Below are positions 6,062-12,693 of a DNA stretch of 12,693 nt, piece by piece. The DNA is from Pseudomonadota bacterium. Its GTDB lineage: Bacteria; Pseudomonadota; Gammaproteobacteria; Burkholderiales; Burkholderiaceae_E. The stretch's first letter is position 1; each line of letters opens with the position of its first letter. The translations under genes were made by a program, and so were the position numbers. The notes under the pieces are model-generated. The model did no database searches and was not told the DNA's origin. It worked only from the letters and a program-made list of their open reading frames with translations. The stretch lies in the NCBI GenBank assembly GCA_023388075.1, contig JAEWGX010000011.1, positions 1-12,693 of the forward strand, given 5' to 3'.

Positions 6062-8101
6062 ATGAAGTTCACTCGCGCGGTACTCATGGGATTCGTGCTC
6101 GGAGTCGGATTCGCGCTGCCCGGGGGCGGCGCCGTTGCGCAGGCGCCCAAGCTCGGCTCGACACTGATCGGCAAGCTGGAAGGGCCGACCATCGTGCTGG
6201 ACGGCCAGGCCTATCCGAAGGCGTTCAAGGAGGCGCCGCAGCTCGCTGCCGACGTCAAGGCGGGCAAGCTGCCCGCGGTCGAGCAGCGCTTGCCCGAGCC
6301 TTCGCAGCTGTTCGTGGTGAAGCCGCTGCACGAGATCGGCAAGTACGGCGGCAATTGGCGCCGCGCGTTCACCGGGCCGGCCGACCACGAGAACGGCAAC
6401 CGCATCAACTCGATGGACAAGATCCTCACCTTCGACTACACCGGCACGAAGATCGTGCCGGCGCTGGCCCGTGACTGGAAGGTGAGCGACGACGGCAGGA
6501 CGACCACGATCCATCTTCGCAAGGGCGCGAAGTGGTCGGACGGGAAGCCCCTGACCGCGGACGACTTCCTGTTCTGGTTCGAGGACATCTACAGCAACAA
6601 GGACATCGTCCCGACGCCGTTCTTCGAGTTCCAGATCAACGGCAAGCCGGGCTCGATGCGCAAGGTCGACGACTACACGGTGGCCTTCGAGTTCGCCGAG
6701 CCATACGCCTATTTCGTGTACCAGCTTGCCGGAAGCACCGCCATCGGCGCCGGGCTGGCCACGCGGGGCGCGTTCCAGAACTGGGGCGGCGCCTACGCAC
6801 CCGCTCACTACCTCAGGCAGTTCCTGCCCAAGTACTCGTCGGTCGAGGCCGCGAACGCGAAGGCGAAGCAGCTCGGTTTCGACAACTGGGTATCGCTGCT
6901 GCGCAACCGCTACAGCTGGGCGCTCAACCCGGAGCTGCCGGTGATGACCCCGTGGCGGACCGTGTCACCCATCAACACGCCCACCTGGATCGTCGAGCGC
7001 AACCCCTACTTCTGGGCGGTCGATACCGCCGGCAACCAGCTTCCCTACATCGACAGGATCACGTTCACGCTCGCGGAGAACACCGAGGTGGCGAACCTGC
7101 GCGCCATCGCCGGCGAGTACGACATCCAGGAACGGCACATGCACCTGTCCAAGCTGCCGGTGTTCCTGGAGAACGCCAAGAAGGGGAACTACACGGTACG
7201 CCTGGACCCGGGCCAGAACGGCGCGGACGCAGCGATCCACGTCGGCAACTCCTACGAAGGCGATCCGGAGATCATGAAGCACCTCCGGAACAAGGACTTT
7301 CGCCATGCGCTCGCGCTCGGCGTCGACCGCGACCAGCTGAACGAGGCGCTCTGGCTCGGAGTGGGCGTCTCGGGATCGGTCGCGCCGTCGCCGGACTCGA
7401 TCTACAGCCCGGGTCCCGAGTGGGTCAGGAAGTGGGGCGTGCACGACCCCAAGCAGGCCAACGCCCTGCTGGACAAGGTCGGCCTCGCGAAGAAGGACGG
7501 CGAAGGCTTCCGGCTCCGGACCGACGGCAAGGGACGTCTGCGACTCGAGATGGTGACCGTGGGCGGAAGCTTCGTCCCGTACACGCAGATCGGCGAGATG
7601 GTCAAGCAGCAGTGGCGCAGCATCGGCATCGACGTCGACATCAAGGAGCTGGAGCGCAACCTCGCCTTCACCCGTGACCTCAACAACGAGAACCAGCTCA
7701 TCACCTGGGCGAACGACGGCTCCGAGATGCTGTACCTGTTCCCGCGCCACGCACTGCCGGTCGACGCCGCGGAGAGTCACATGGGTGCCGCCTTCGCGAA
7801 GTGGTACGCCTCGAACGGTGCCGCGGGCACGAAGCCGGACGATCCGGAGATGCTGAGGGCCTTCGACATCTTCCGCAAGGCCTTCGGCGCGAAGGAGACT
7901 GAGCAGGTGGAGTACGCCAAGGAGCTGTGGCGGATCATCGTCGAGCAGACCTGGAGCATCGGCACCGTGGGTCAGTCGCCGGCGTTCATGGGGGTGCGCA
8001 TCGTGAAGAACAACGTCGGCAACATCCCGTCGCGGCAGGTGAACGCGCAACACGCGCGCACGCCGCACAGCTCCATGCCGATCACGTTCTACTTCAAGTA
8101 G
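6062..8101 (+). CDS. ABC importer solute-binding protein, SBP family 5 (peptide/nickel/opine class), long form
   Basis: A 679-aa secreted binding protein that captures the substrate outside the inner membrane and delivers it to the two permeases. A Sec signal peptide is clear: K2 and R5, a hydrophobic core 6-19, and likely cleavage after AVA at residue 26. There is no lipobox Cys, so a soluble periplasmic protein is expected. The SBP_bac_5 core starts near residue 130: PALARDWKVSDDGRTTTIHL, then GAKWSDGKPLTADDFLFWFEDI (154-176). ERNPYFWAVDTAGNQLPYID (312-331) and KDFRHALALGVDR (411-423) are further family marks. At 679 aa it is longer than classic OppA/DppA (about 530-540). An extra N-terminal stretch (31-120) includes GKYGGNWRRAFTG. 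The stop is TAG 8099-8101. The class is firm. The substrate (peptide, opine, sugar conjugate or other) cannot be told from sequence. Confidence 0.93.
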   Translation: MKFTRAVLMGFVLGVGFALPGGGAVAQAPKLGSTLIGKLEGPTIVLDGQAYPKAFKEAPQLAADVKAGKLPAVEQRLPEPSQLFVVKPLHEIGKYGGNWRRAFTGPADHENGNRINSMDKILTFDYTGTKIVPALARDWKVSDDGRTTTIHLRKGAKWSDGKPLTADDFLFWFEDIYSNKDIVPTPFFEFQINGKPGSMRKVDDYTVAFEFAEPYAYFVYQLAGSTAIGAGLATRGAFQNWGGAYAPAHYLRQFLPKYSSVEAANAKAKQLGFDNWVSLLRNRYSWALNPELPVMTPWRTVSPINTPTWIVERNPYFWAVDTAGNQLPYIDRITFTLAENTEVANLRAIAGEYDIQERHMHLSKLPVFLENAKKGNYTVRLDPGQNGADAAIHVGNSYEGDPEIMKHLRNKDFRHALALGVDRDQLNEALWLGVGVSGSVAPSPDSIYSPGPEWVRKWGVHDPKQANALLDKVGLAKKDGEGFRLRTDGKGRLRLEMVTVGGSFVPYTQIGEMVKQQWRSIGIDVDIKELERNLAFTRDLNNENQLITWANDGSEMLYLFPRHALPVDAAESHMGAAFAKWYASNGAAGTKPDDPEMLRAFDIFRKAFGAKETEQVEYAKELWRIIVEQTWSIGTVGQSPAFMGVRIVKNNVGNIPSRQVNAQHARTPHSSMPITFYFK

Positions 8102-8117
8102 CGCTTCGTCCTTCCGA

Positions 8118-8147
8118 CACGCCCTGTCCCCTGGGGGGAGGGGCGTG
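8118..8147 (+). repeat. Intercistronic stem-loop between binding protein and permease genes
   Basis: A 30-base inverted repeat runs from CACGCCC (8118-8124) to GGGCGTG (8141-8147), with a C-run/G-run core inside. It gives about 7 outer pairs, then wobble or mismatch positions, then more G-C pairs. No T-run follows, so a stabilising or attenuating hairpin after the binding-protein message is more likely than a full terminator. Read on the opposite strand it resembles the element between hyfC and hyfE. Confidence 0.5.
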
Positions 8148-8165
8148 CCCGGCGACCGGACTTCC

Positions 8166-9155
8166 ATGCTTGCGTACATCGTCAACCGCCTGCTGCTTGC
8201 CGTCCTGACGACCTGGGCCATCTCGGTCCTGTCGTTCGTGATCATCCAGCTTCCCCCCGGCGACTACGTCACCTCGTACATCGCCTCGATGTCGGCATCG
8301 GGCAGCGCCGTGTCTGCGGCCGAGGCGGAAGCGCTGCGAGAGCAGCTGGGGCTCGACCAGCCGATGACGGTGCAATACCTGAAGTGGATGGGGCTCATCC
8401 TCCAGGGCAACTTCGGGATGGCGATGGAGTGGGGACGACCGGTGGCGGACGTGATCGGCGACCGGCTGTGGCTCACCTTCGTCATCTCGCTGGCGGCGAT
8501 CGTCTTCACCTACGGGCTGGCGCTCCCGATCGGCATCTACTCGGCGGTCTACCGCTACTCGTTCCTGGACTACCTGTTCACGTTCATCGGCTTCATCGGA
8601 CTTGCCATTCCCGGGTTCATGCTCGCGCTGATCGTCATGTACGTGGGCTTCGTGTGGTTCGGCGCGAACGTCGGCGGGCTCTTCTCCGCCGAGTACTCCG
8701 AGGCTCCCTGGAGTCTCGCGAAGGCGTGGGACCTCATCAAGCACCTGCCGATTCCGGCGATCGTGCTCGGCGTGGCGGGCACCGCGCAGCTGATCCGGAT
8801 CATGCGCTCCAACCTGCTCGACGAACTGCGCAAGCCCTACGTGATGACGGCGCGCGCGCGCGGACTGCCCGAGCACCGGGTGATCATGCGCTATCCGGTC
8901 CGGGTGGCGCTGAATCCGCTGGTCAGCACGATCGGCTACCTGCTGCCCTACGTCGTGTCGGGAAGCATCATCGTCTCGCTGGTGCTGAGCCTTCCCACGG
9001 TGGGCCCGCTGCTCCTGAAGGCACTGATCGCCCAGGACATGTTCCTCGCCGGCACGATCGTGCTGCTCCTCGGAGTCCTCACCGTCATCGGCACGTTCAT
9101 CTCGGACCTGCTGCTGATGTGGATCGACCCGCGCATTCGCCTCGGAAGACACTGA
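8166..9155 (+). CDS. ABC importer permease, DppB/OppB type
   Basis: A 329-aa inner-membrane permease, one of the two channel halves of the importer. The N-terminus MLAYIVNRLLLAVLTTWAIS is the usual DppB opening with helix 1. A periplasmic loop with LREQLGLDQPMTVQYLKW (57-74) and GNFGMAMEWGRPV follows, as in the family. The BPD transport domain covers about 100-320. The cytoplasmic coupling (EAA-like) loop is YVMTARARGLPEHRVIMRYP (225-244), which contacts an ATPase. It ends WIDPRIRLGRH, as expected. The start is uncertain: ATG 8166 gives the standard N-terminus but has a weak Shine-Dalgarno. GTG 8145 is in frame and adds seven polar residues, but its start codon lies inside the hairpin. The stop TGA 9153-9155 overlaps the next ATG by one base. 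Confidence 0.9.
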   Translation: MLAYIVNRLLLAVLTTWAISVLSFVIIQLPPGDYVTSYIASMSASGSAVSAAEAEALREQLGLDQPMTVQYLKWMGLILQGNFGMAMEWGRPVADVIGDRLWLTFVISLAAIVFTYGLALPIGIYSAVYRYSFLDYLFTFIGFIGLAIPGFMLALIVMYVGFVWFGANVGGLFSAEYSEAPWSLAKAWDLIKHLPIPAIVLGVAGTAQLIRIMRSNLLDELRKPYVMTARARGLPEHRVIMRYPVRVALNPLVSTIGYLLPYVVSGSIIVSLVLSLPTVGPLLLKALIAQDMFLAGTIVLLLGVLTVIGTFISDLLLMWIDPRIRLGRH

Positions 9156-10342
9156 TGGCGCAGATCGCTGTCGACCGCGGGCCGGGCCTTGCCGAGGGCG
9201 GCGAGGATGCAACGGTGCCTGCAGGCCGTGAGGCGGTGAGCGTAGCCGAGCAGCGCATCGCGGTCGCCACCCAGTGGCAGCTCATGTGGTGGCGCTTTCG
9301 CAAGCACAAGCTCGCGGTGGGCGGCACCATCGTCCTGATCGGGTTCTACCTGCTGTCGCTGTTCGCGGACTTCTTCGCCTACGCGGATCCGGACGCCTCC
9401 GATGCCCACCGCTCGTTGATCGCGCCCCAGGAGATCCACTGGTTCGACGACGGCCGATTCGCCCCCCACGTGTACGGGCTCAAGGGCGCGCGCGACCCGG
9501 TCACATTCAAGCGGGTCTACGTTCCGGATCCGGAGCGCAAGGTCGCCCTGACGTTGTTCGGCCGCGGCGAGCCCTGGCGCGTGCTCGGCCTCATTCCGAC
9601 CGACCGCCATCTGTTCGGCGTGGCCGAAGGCACGGCGGAGAAGGCGGGAGACGTGCTGTTCCTGCTCGGCACCGACGTGCAGGGCCGCGACCTGTGGTCG
9701 CGGCTCATGTTCGCGACGCGCACGTCGATGACGATCGGGTTGGTCAGCGTGGCCTTGTCGCTGGTGCTGGGGGTGGTGCTGGGCGGCATCTCGGGCTACT
9801 TCGGCGGCCTGGCGGACACGGTGATCCAGCGAATCATCGAGATCCTGCGGTCGATTCCGACGATTCCGCTCTGGATGGGCCTTGCCGCGGCGCTTCCAGC
9901 CGACTGGAGCGTGGTGCAGGTCTACTTCGCGATCACGATCATCATCTCGCTGATCGGCTGGACCGAGCTCGCGCGCGTGGTGCGCGGCCGGTTCATCTCG
10001 CTCAAGGAAGAGGACTTCGTGATGGCCGCCGAGCTGGTGGGTTGCAGCAAGTCGCGGATCATCTTCCGCCACATGGTCCCCTCGTTCATCAGCCACATCA
10101 TCGCGGCAACGACGCTGGCGATTCCCGCGATCATCATCAGCGAGACGTCGCTCTCCTTCCTCGGGCTCGGCCTGCGACCGCCGGCGATCAGCTGGGGCGT
10201 TCTGCTGCAGGATGCGCAGAGCATCCAGGCGCTGGCGATCTCCCCGTGGCTGCTCATTCCCGCGCTGCCCGTGATCGTCGCGGTGCTGGCCTTCAACTTC
10301 ATGGGCGACGGTGTCCGTGACGCCGCGGATCCGTACCTGTGA
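9155..10342 (+). CDS. ABC importer permease, DppC/OppC type with large extracytoplasmic insert
   Basis: A 395-aa permease, about 90-100 residues longer than ordinary DppC. Residues 1-40 are a polar cytoplasmic tail. Helix 1 lies near 52-75 after WRFRKHKLA, which is the OppC N-terminal domain. Residues 76-170 are a soluble insert (IHWFDDGRFAPHVYGL, RDPVTFKRVYVPDPERKV) expected on the periplasmic side, where it could touch the binding protein. The standard part resumes at LGTDVQGRDLWSRL (171-184). The coupling loop is DFVMAAELVGCSKSRIIFRH (287-306). SETSLSFLGLGLRPPAISWG (329-348) and the end FMGDGVRDAADP (382-393) are hallmarks of the family. The start ATG overlaps the previous stop (TGATG). 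The stop overlaps the GTG of the next gene (GTGA). All this points to one translationally coupled operon. Confidence 0.92.
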   Translation: MAQIAVDRGPGLAEGGEDATVPAGREAVSVAEQRIAVATQWQLMWWRFRKHKLAVGGTIVLIGFYLLSLFADFFAYADPDASDAHRSLIAPQEIHWFDDGRFAPHVYGLKGARDPVTFKRVYVPDPERKVALTLFGRGEPWRVLGLIPTDRHLFGVAEGTAEKAGDVLFLLGTDVQGRDLWSRLMFATRTSMTIGLVSVALSLVLGVVLGGISGYFGGLADTVIQRIIEILRSIPTIPLWMGLAAALPADWSVVQVYFAITIIISLIGWTELARVVRGRFISLKEEDFVMAAELVGCSKSRIIFRHMVPSFISHIIAATTLAIPAIIISETSLSFLGLGLRPPAISWGVLLQDAQSIQALAISPWLLIPALPVIVAVLAFNFMGDGVRDAADPYL

Positions 10343-11382
10343 GAGCGGAGCAGGTGAGCGCGGACGGGGTGAGCGGGGAACGGTCGAGGGCGGATCGGCC
10401 CCTTCTCTCGGTGCGCGACCTGCGGACCTACTTCTTCCAGGACGAGGGGACGACCAAGGCGGTCGACGGCGCGTCGTTCGACGTGCTGCCGGGGAAGACG
10501 CTCGGCATCGTCGGCGAGAGCGGCTGCGGCAAGAGCGTGACCGCGCAATCCATCCTGCGCATCGTCGAGCAGCCGGGCCGGATCGTCGGGGGCGAGATCC
10601 TCCTCGAGCGGGCGGGCGGCGGGCGGGTCGACCTGGTGAAGCTGCGGCCGGACAGCCGGGAGATCCGCGCGATCCGGGGCGGCGACATCGGGCTGGTGTT
10701 CCAGGAGCCGATGACGTCGTTCTCGCCCGTGCACACGGTCGGCGCCCAGATCACCGAGGCGGTGCTGCTGCACAACAACGTGAGCCGCAGGCAGGCGCGC
10801 AGCCGCGGCATCGAGGCGTTGCGCAGTGTCGGCATTCCGAATCCGGAGCGGCGCATCGACGAGTACTCGTTCGAGCTTTCCGGTGGCCTGCGGCAGCGCG
10901 CGATGATCGCGGTGGCGCTGGCCAGCAACCCGCGCCTGCTCATCGCCGACGAGCCCACGACGGCGCTCGACGTGACGACGCAGGCCCAGATCCTCGACCT
11001 GCTGCGCAAGCTGCAGCGCGAGCGCGGAATGGCCATCATGCTGATCACCCACAACCTCGGCGTCGTCGCCGAGATGGCGGACGACGTCGTCGTCATGTAC
11101 CTCGGCCGCGTCGTCGAGCAGGGCGCGGTGGACGAGATCTTCCACGATCCGAAACATCCCTACACCCGGGCGCTGCTGCAGTCGATCCCGCGCATCGACT
11201 CGCGTCCTCGGGTGAAGCTGCCGACGATCACCGGCACGATTCCGCACCCGGCCAATCGGCCGACGGGTTGCCCTTTCCATCCACGCTGCGAGGCGTTCAT
11301 GCCGGGGCGGTGCGATGTCGTGGTGCCCGAGTTGCGGGCGGCGGGGGAGGGGCGGCGGGTGAGTTGCCTGCTCTACCAATGA
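10339..11382 (+). CDS. ABC importer ATPase, DppD/OppD type
   Basis: A 347-aa ATPase that powers the importer. Visible motifs are Walker A GESGCGKS (59-66), the Q-loop in VFQEPMTSFSP, the signature LSGGLRQR (180-187), Walker B LLIADEP with D204 and E205, a normal D-loop TALD, and the switch H238 (ITHNLGVVAEMADDV). After residue about 270 comes the oligopeptide-ATPase C-terminal domain with PTGCPFHPRC. The four cysteines C311, C317, C325 and C343 match the pattern that holds a [4Fe-4S] cluster in some DppD proteins. The start is ambiguous: GTG 10339 overlaps the previous stop, but GTG 10354 and GTG 10369 are in frame and equally possible, since the ABC domain only begins near residue 22. It ends in ATGA (11379-11382). 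The next ATPase gene is unusually far away. Confidence 0.92.
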   Translation: MRAEQVSADGVSGERSRADRPLLSVRDLRTYFFQDEGTTKAVDGASFDVLPGKTLGIVGESGCGKSVTAQSILRIVEQPGRIVGGEILLERAGGGRVDLVKLRPDSREIRAIRGGDIGLVFQEPMTSFSPVHTVGAQITEAVLLHNNVSRRQARSRGIEALRSVGIPNPERRIDEYSFELSGGLRQRAMIAVALASNPRLLIADEPTTALDVTTQAQILDLLRKLQRERGMAIMLITHNLGVVAEMADDVVVMYLGRVVEQGAVDEIFHDPKHPYTRALLQSIPRIDSRPRVKLPTITGTIPHPANRPTGCPFHPRCEAFMPGRCDVVVPELRAAGEGRRVSCLLYQ

Positions 11383-11418
11383 ACGGGAGGCAGGCGGCCG
11401 CTTCCATCCCGGTCCTGG

Positions 11419-11463
11419 CGGCAACGGCGTCGCCCTGGGGGCCGGCGGTCGCCACCGTTGCCG
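11419..11463 (+). repeat. Large stem-loop in the ATPase gap
   Basis: CGGCAACGG (11419-11427) and CCGTTGCCG (11455-11463) are perfect 9-bp inverted arms. Inside them TCGCC (11430-11434) can pair with GGCGG (11444-11448, one wobble). No T-run follows. It may be an mRNA-processing or attenuating structure, or part of a repeat. Confidence 0.5.
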
Positions 11464-11496
11464 GCACCAGCGAGCCATGCGAAGAGATGGCAGCGC

Positions 11497-11518
11497 GGCA
11501 AGCGCCCCCTTGGGGCAG
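11497..11518. repeat. Third, shorter C-run/G-run palindromic element
   Basis: GGCAAGCGCCCCCTTGGGG resembles the GGGCACGC plus C-run/G-run strings at 794-817 and, inverted, at 8118-8150. The core GCCCC-CTT-GGGGC can form a 5-bp hairpin. The similarity is short, so common origin is tentative. Confidence 0.3.
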
Positions 11519-11582
11519 TCATCAGCACCCCGCATCCAAGGCACGACACACTCCGGCGCAGCGAGTTCGTCACCCCACCCCG

Positions 11583-11604
11583 GCCGCCGTCGCCCCACGG
11601 CGGC
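11583..11604 (+). repeat. Perfect 8-bp hairpin just upstream of the second ATPase start
   Basis: GCCGCCGT, loop CGCCCC, ACGGCGGC is a GC-rich hairpin ending 6 bases before the AGGA ribosome binding site (11611-11614) and 19 bases before ATG 11624. It could tune translation of the second ATPase or protect a processed transcript end. Confidence 0.5.
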
Positions 11605-11623
11605 GACCGCAGGAATCCCAGCG

Positions 11624-12652
11624 ATGACCGTCGCGAGCAAGCCGCCGCTCCTCGAGGTGAAGAACCTGCGCAAGCACTTCCCCATTCGCCGCGGCCTGCT
11701 GCAGAGGACGATCGGCTACGTGAAGGCGGTCGACGATGTGTCGTTCGTGCTCAACCAGGGGGAAACCCTGTCGCTCGTCGGCGAGAGCGGCTGCGGCAAG
11801 ACGACGACCTCCCGCTGCGTGCTGCGCGCGGTGACGCCAACCGACGGCCAAATCCTGCTGTCGAACGAAGGCAAGGTCGTCGATGTGGCGAGCTTGCCGA
11901 AGAGCGAGCTGCGCTCGTTGCGGCACCAGATGCAGATGATCTTCCAGGATCCGTTCTCGTCGCTGAACCCGCGAATGACGCTCTTCGACATCGTGGGCGA
12001 GCCGCTGCTGGTTCACGGCATCGGCAACAGCCGGGAGCGCGCCGATCGGGTCGTCGAGCTGCTGCGGCTGGTGGGGCTTCGTCCCGAGTACATGCGGCGC
12101 TATCCGCATGCGTTCTCAGGGGGACAGCGCCAGCGGATCGGGATCGCCCGGGCGCTGGCGCTGGATCCTCGTCTGATCGTCGCCGACGAGCCGGTGTCCG
12201 CGCTCGGCGTCTCGGTGCAGGCGCAGATCCTGAACCTGCTGCTGGAGTTGCAGGACCGGCTCGGACTGACCGTGCTGTTCGTCGCCCACGATCTCAGCGT
12301 CGTGAAGCACATCAGCGAGCGCGTGGCGGTGATGTACGTCGGCCGGATCGTGGAGACCGCGCCGACCGGGCAGTTGTTCGACTCGCCCCGGCATCCGTAT
12401 ACCGAGGCGCTGATGTCCTCGGTGCCGATCCCCGATCCTCGCCTGCGATCCGACCGGATCGTCCTGCAGGGCGAGGTGGCGGACGCGGCCAATCCGCCGC
12501 CGGGGTGTCACTTCCATCCCCGCTGCCGGTATGCGCAGGCGATCTGCCGGGAGCAGGTCCCGGTCCAGGAGGAAGTGGCGCCGGGCCACTTCGTGAGCTG
12601 TCATCGGGCCAGGGAGCTGTCGCTGCGGGGCGTCGCGGGGTCCGGTGGGTAG
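11624..12652 (+). CDS. ABC importer ATPase, DppF/OppF type, with variant D-loop
   Basis: A 342-aa second ATPase of the heterodimer. Motifs are Walker A GESGCGKT (53-60), the Q-loop Q108 in IFQDPFSSLNPRMT (the DppF/OppF hallmark), the signature FSGGQRQR (164-171), Walker B LIVADEP with D188 and E189, and the switch H222 (VAHDLSVVKHI). The D-loop reads SALG instead of SALD: G195 (GGC 12206-12208) replaces the near-invariant Asp, a one-base change from GAC. The C-terminal domain carries C295, C301, C308 and C326 (PPGCHFHPRC) in the same pattern as its partner. The start ATG 11624 has AGGA 9 bases upstream and begins the ABC domain. The frame is open upstream to 11477, but that part is repeat-like and not family sequence. 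The stop is TAG 12650-12652. It is the last gene of the importer operon. Confidence 0.93.
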   Translation: MTVASKPPLLEVKNLRKHFPIRRGLLQRTIGYVKAVDDVSFVLNQGETLSLVGESGCGKTTTSRCVLRAVTPTDGQILLSNEGKVVDVASLPKSELRSLRHQMQMIFQDPFSSLNPRMTLFDIVGEPLLVHGIGNSRERADRVVELLRLVGLRPEYMRRYPHAFSGGQRQRIGIARALALDPRLIVADEPVSALGVSVQAQILNLLLELQDRLGLTVLFVAHDLSVVKHISERVAVMYVGRIVETAPTGQLFDSPRHPYTEALMSSVPIPDPRLRSDRIVLQGEVADAANPPPGCHFHPRCRYAQAICREQVPVQEEVAPGHFVSCHRARELSLRGVAGSGG

Positions 12653-12654
12653 CC

Positions 12655-12693
12655 CTATCCCCCGCGAAGCTCGACCTCGGCCTCGATCTCGAC
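12655..12693 (-). CDS. Possible C-terminal tail of a convergent gene (truncated by window edge)
   Basis: On the minus strand the last 12 codons read VEIEAEVELRGG and then TAG (12657-12655), two bases from the stop of the importer's last gene. VEIEA-type endings occur in Rid/YjgF-family enamine deaminases, where a glutamate near this end is conserved. Twelve residues cannot establish a family, and the stretch might not be coding at all. The rest of the gene would lie beyond the window. Confidence 0.3.
   Translation of the reverse strand, partial: VEIEAEVELRGG

Larger units (their letters stand above)
11383..11623. other. 241-base gap between the two ATPase genes, rich in inverted repeats
   Basis: ATPase pairs of this class usually sit within a few bases of each other; here 241 bases intervene. 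The gap holds a 9-bp inverted repeat (11419-11463), a short C-run/G-run element (11497-11518) and an 8-bp hairpin next to the downstream start (11583-11604). The + frame from ATG 11379 to TGA 11625-11627 is open for 82 codons. It overlaps both neighbours by ATGA, but its Ala/Pro/Arg-rich product resembles no family I know. I read the gap as repeat-derived spacer, with a coding role possible but unlikely. Confidence 0.5.

Noticed and set aside
5186..6808. 540-codon open frame on the minus strand across gntR and the binding-protein gene
   Set aside because: It covers two clear + strand genes and their regulatory gap, and its product shows no recognisable domain.
9922..11685. 587-codon open frame on the minus strand
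   Set aside because: It lies antisense to the permease and ATPase genes. Its product is Arg/His/Ala/Pro-rich with no family motifs. Long antisense frames are expected opposite GC-rich genes.
1..12693. CRISPR arrays, tRNA/rRNA genes, transposases, integrases or toxin-antitoxin genes
   Set aside because: By eye I saw no direct-repeat array, no RNA gene signature and no mobile-element protein. The inverted repeats found are short and intergenic.

Overview
The window is GC-rich and almost fully coding. All clearly supported genes are on the + strand, tightly packed, and often overlap by 1 to 4 bases. It looks like a proteobacterial chromosome. A betaproteobacterium (Burkholderiales-like) is my best guess, from the GC-rich codon use, the TTG/GTG starts and the short C-run/G-run palindromes between genes. 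That placement is an inference, not a proof.

Region 1 (1-5159) is the downstream part of a hydrogenase-4 / formate-hydrogenlyase-like (Hyf/Hyc) operon in the order C-E-F-G-I. It holds a 5'-truncated HyfC (NuoH-like membrane subunit), HyfE (NuoK-like), HyfF (NuoM/L-like proton-channel subunit), HyfG (NuoC-NuoD fusion, the 'large subunit') and HyfI (NuoB-like small subunit). The key observation is that HyfG lacks three of the four cysteines that hold the [NiFe] centre, and it ends just after the former C-terminal motif with no maturation peptide. HyfI keeps its four proximal [4Fe-4S] cysteines. The complex is therefore best read as an energy-converting-hydrogenase-related (Ehr) complex. It has the membrane ion pump and the first FeS cluster of complex I and group 4 hydrogenases, but probably not H2 chemistry. 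No HyfD, HyfH (ferredoxin-like) or formate dehydrogenase gene lies inside the visible part.

Region 2 (5160-5998) starts with a short intergenic region carrying a perfect 13-bp palindrome of the kind bound by GntR/FadR-type regulators. It overlaps a possible promoter. A FadR-subfamily (FCD-domain) regulator gene follows.

Region 3 (6062-12652) is a five-gene peptide/nickel/opine-type (Dpp/Opp class) ABC importer: a secreted, unusually long solute-binding protein (679 aa), two permeases (the second with a large extracytoplasmic insert) and two ATPases. The GntR regulator probably controls this importer; the substrate cannot be read from sequence. Two oddities stand out. The second ATPase has Gly in place of the near-invariant D-loop Asp. 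The two ATPase genes are separated by a 241-base gap that contains two strong inverted repeats and an 82-codon frame that exactly bridges the gap.

The last bases (12655-12693) hold what may be the C-terminal tail of a convergent minus-strand gene. I see no tRNA, rRNA, CRISPR, insertion sequence or phage feature.
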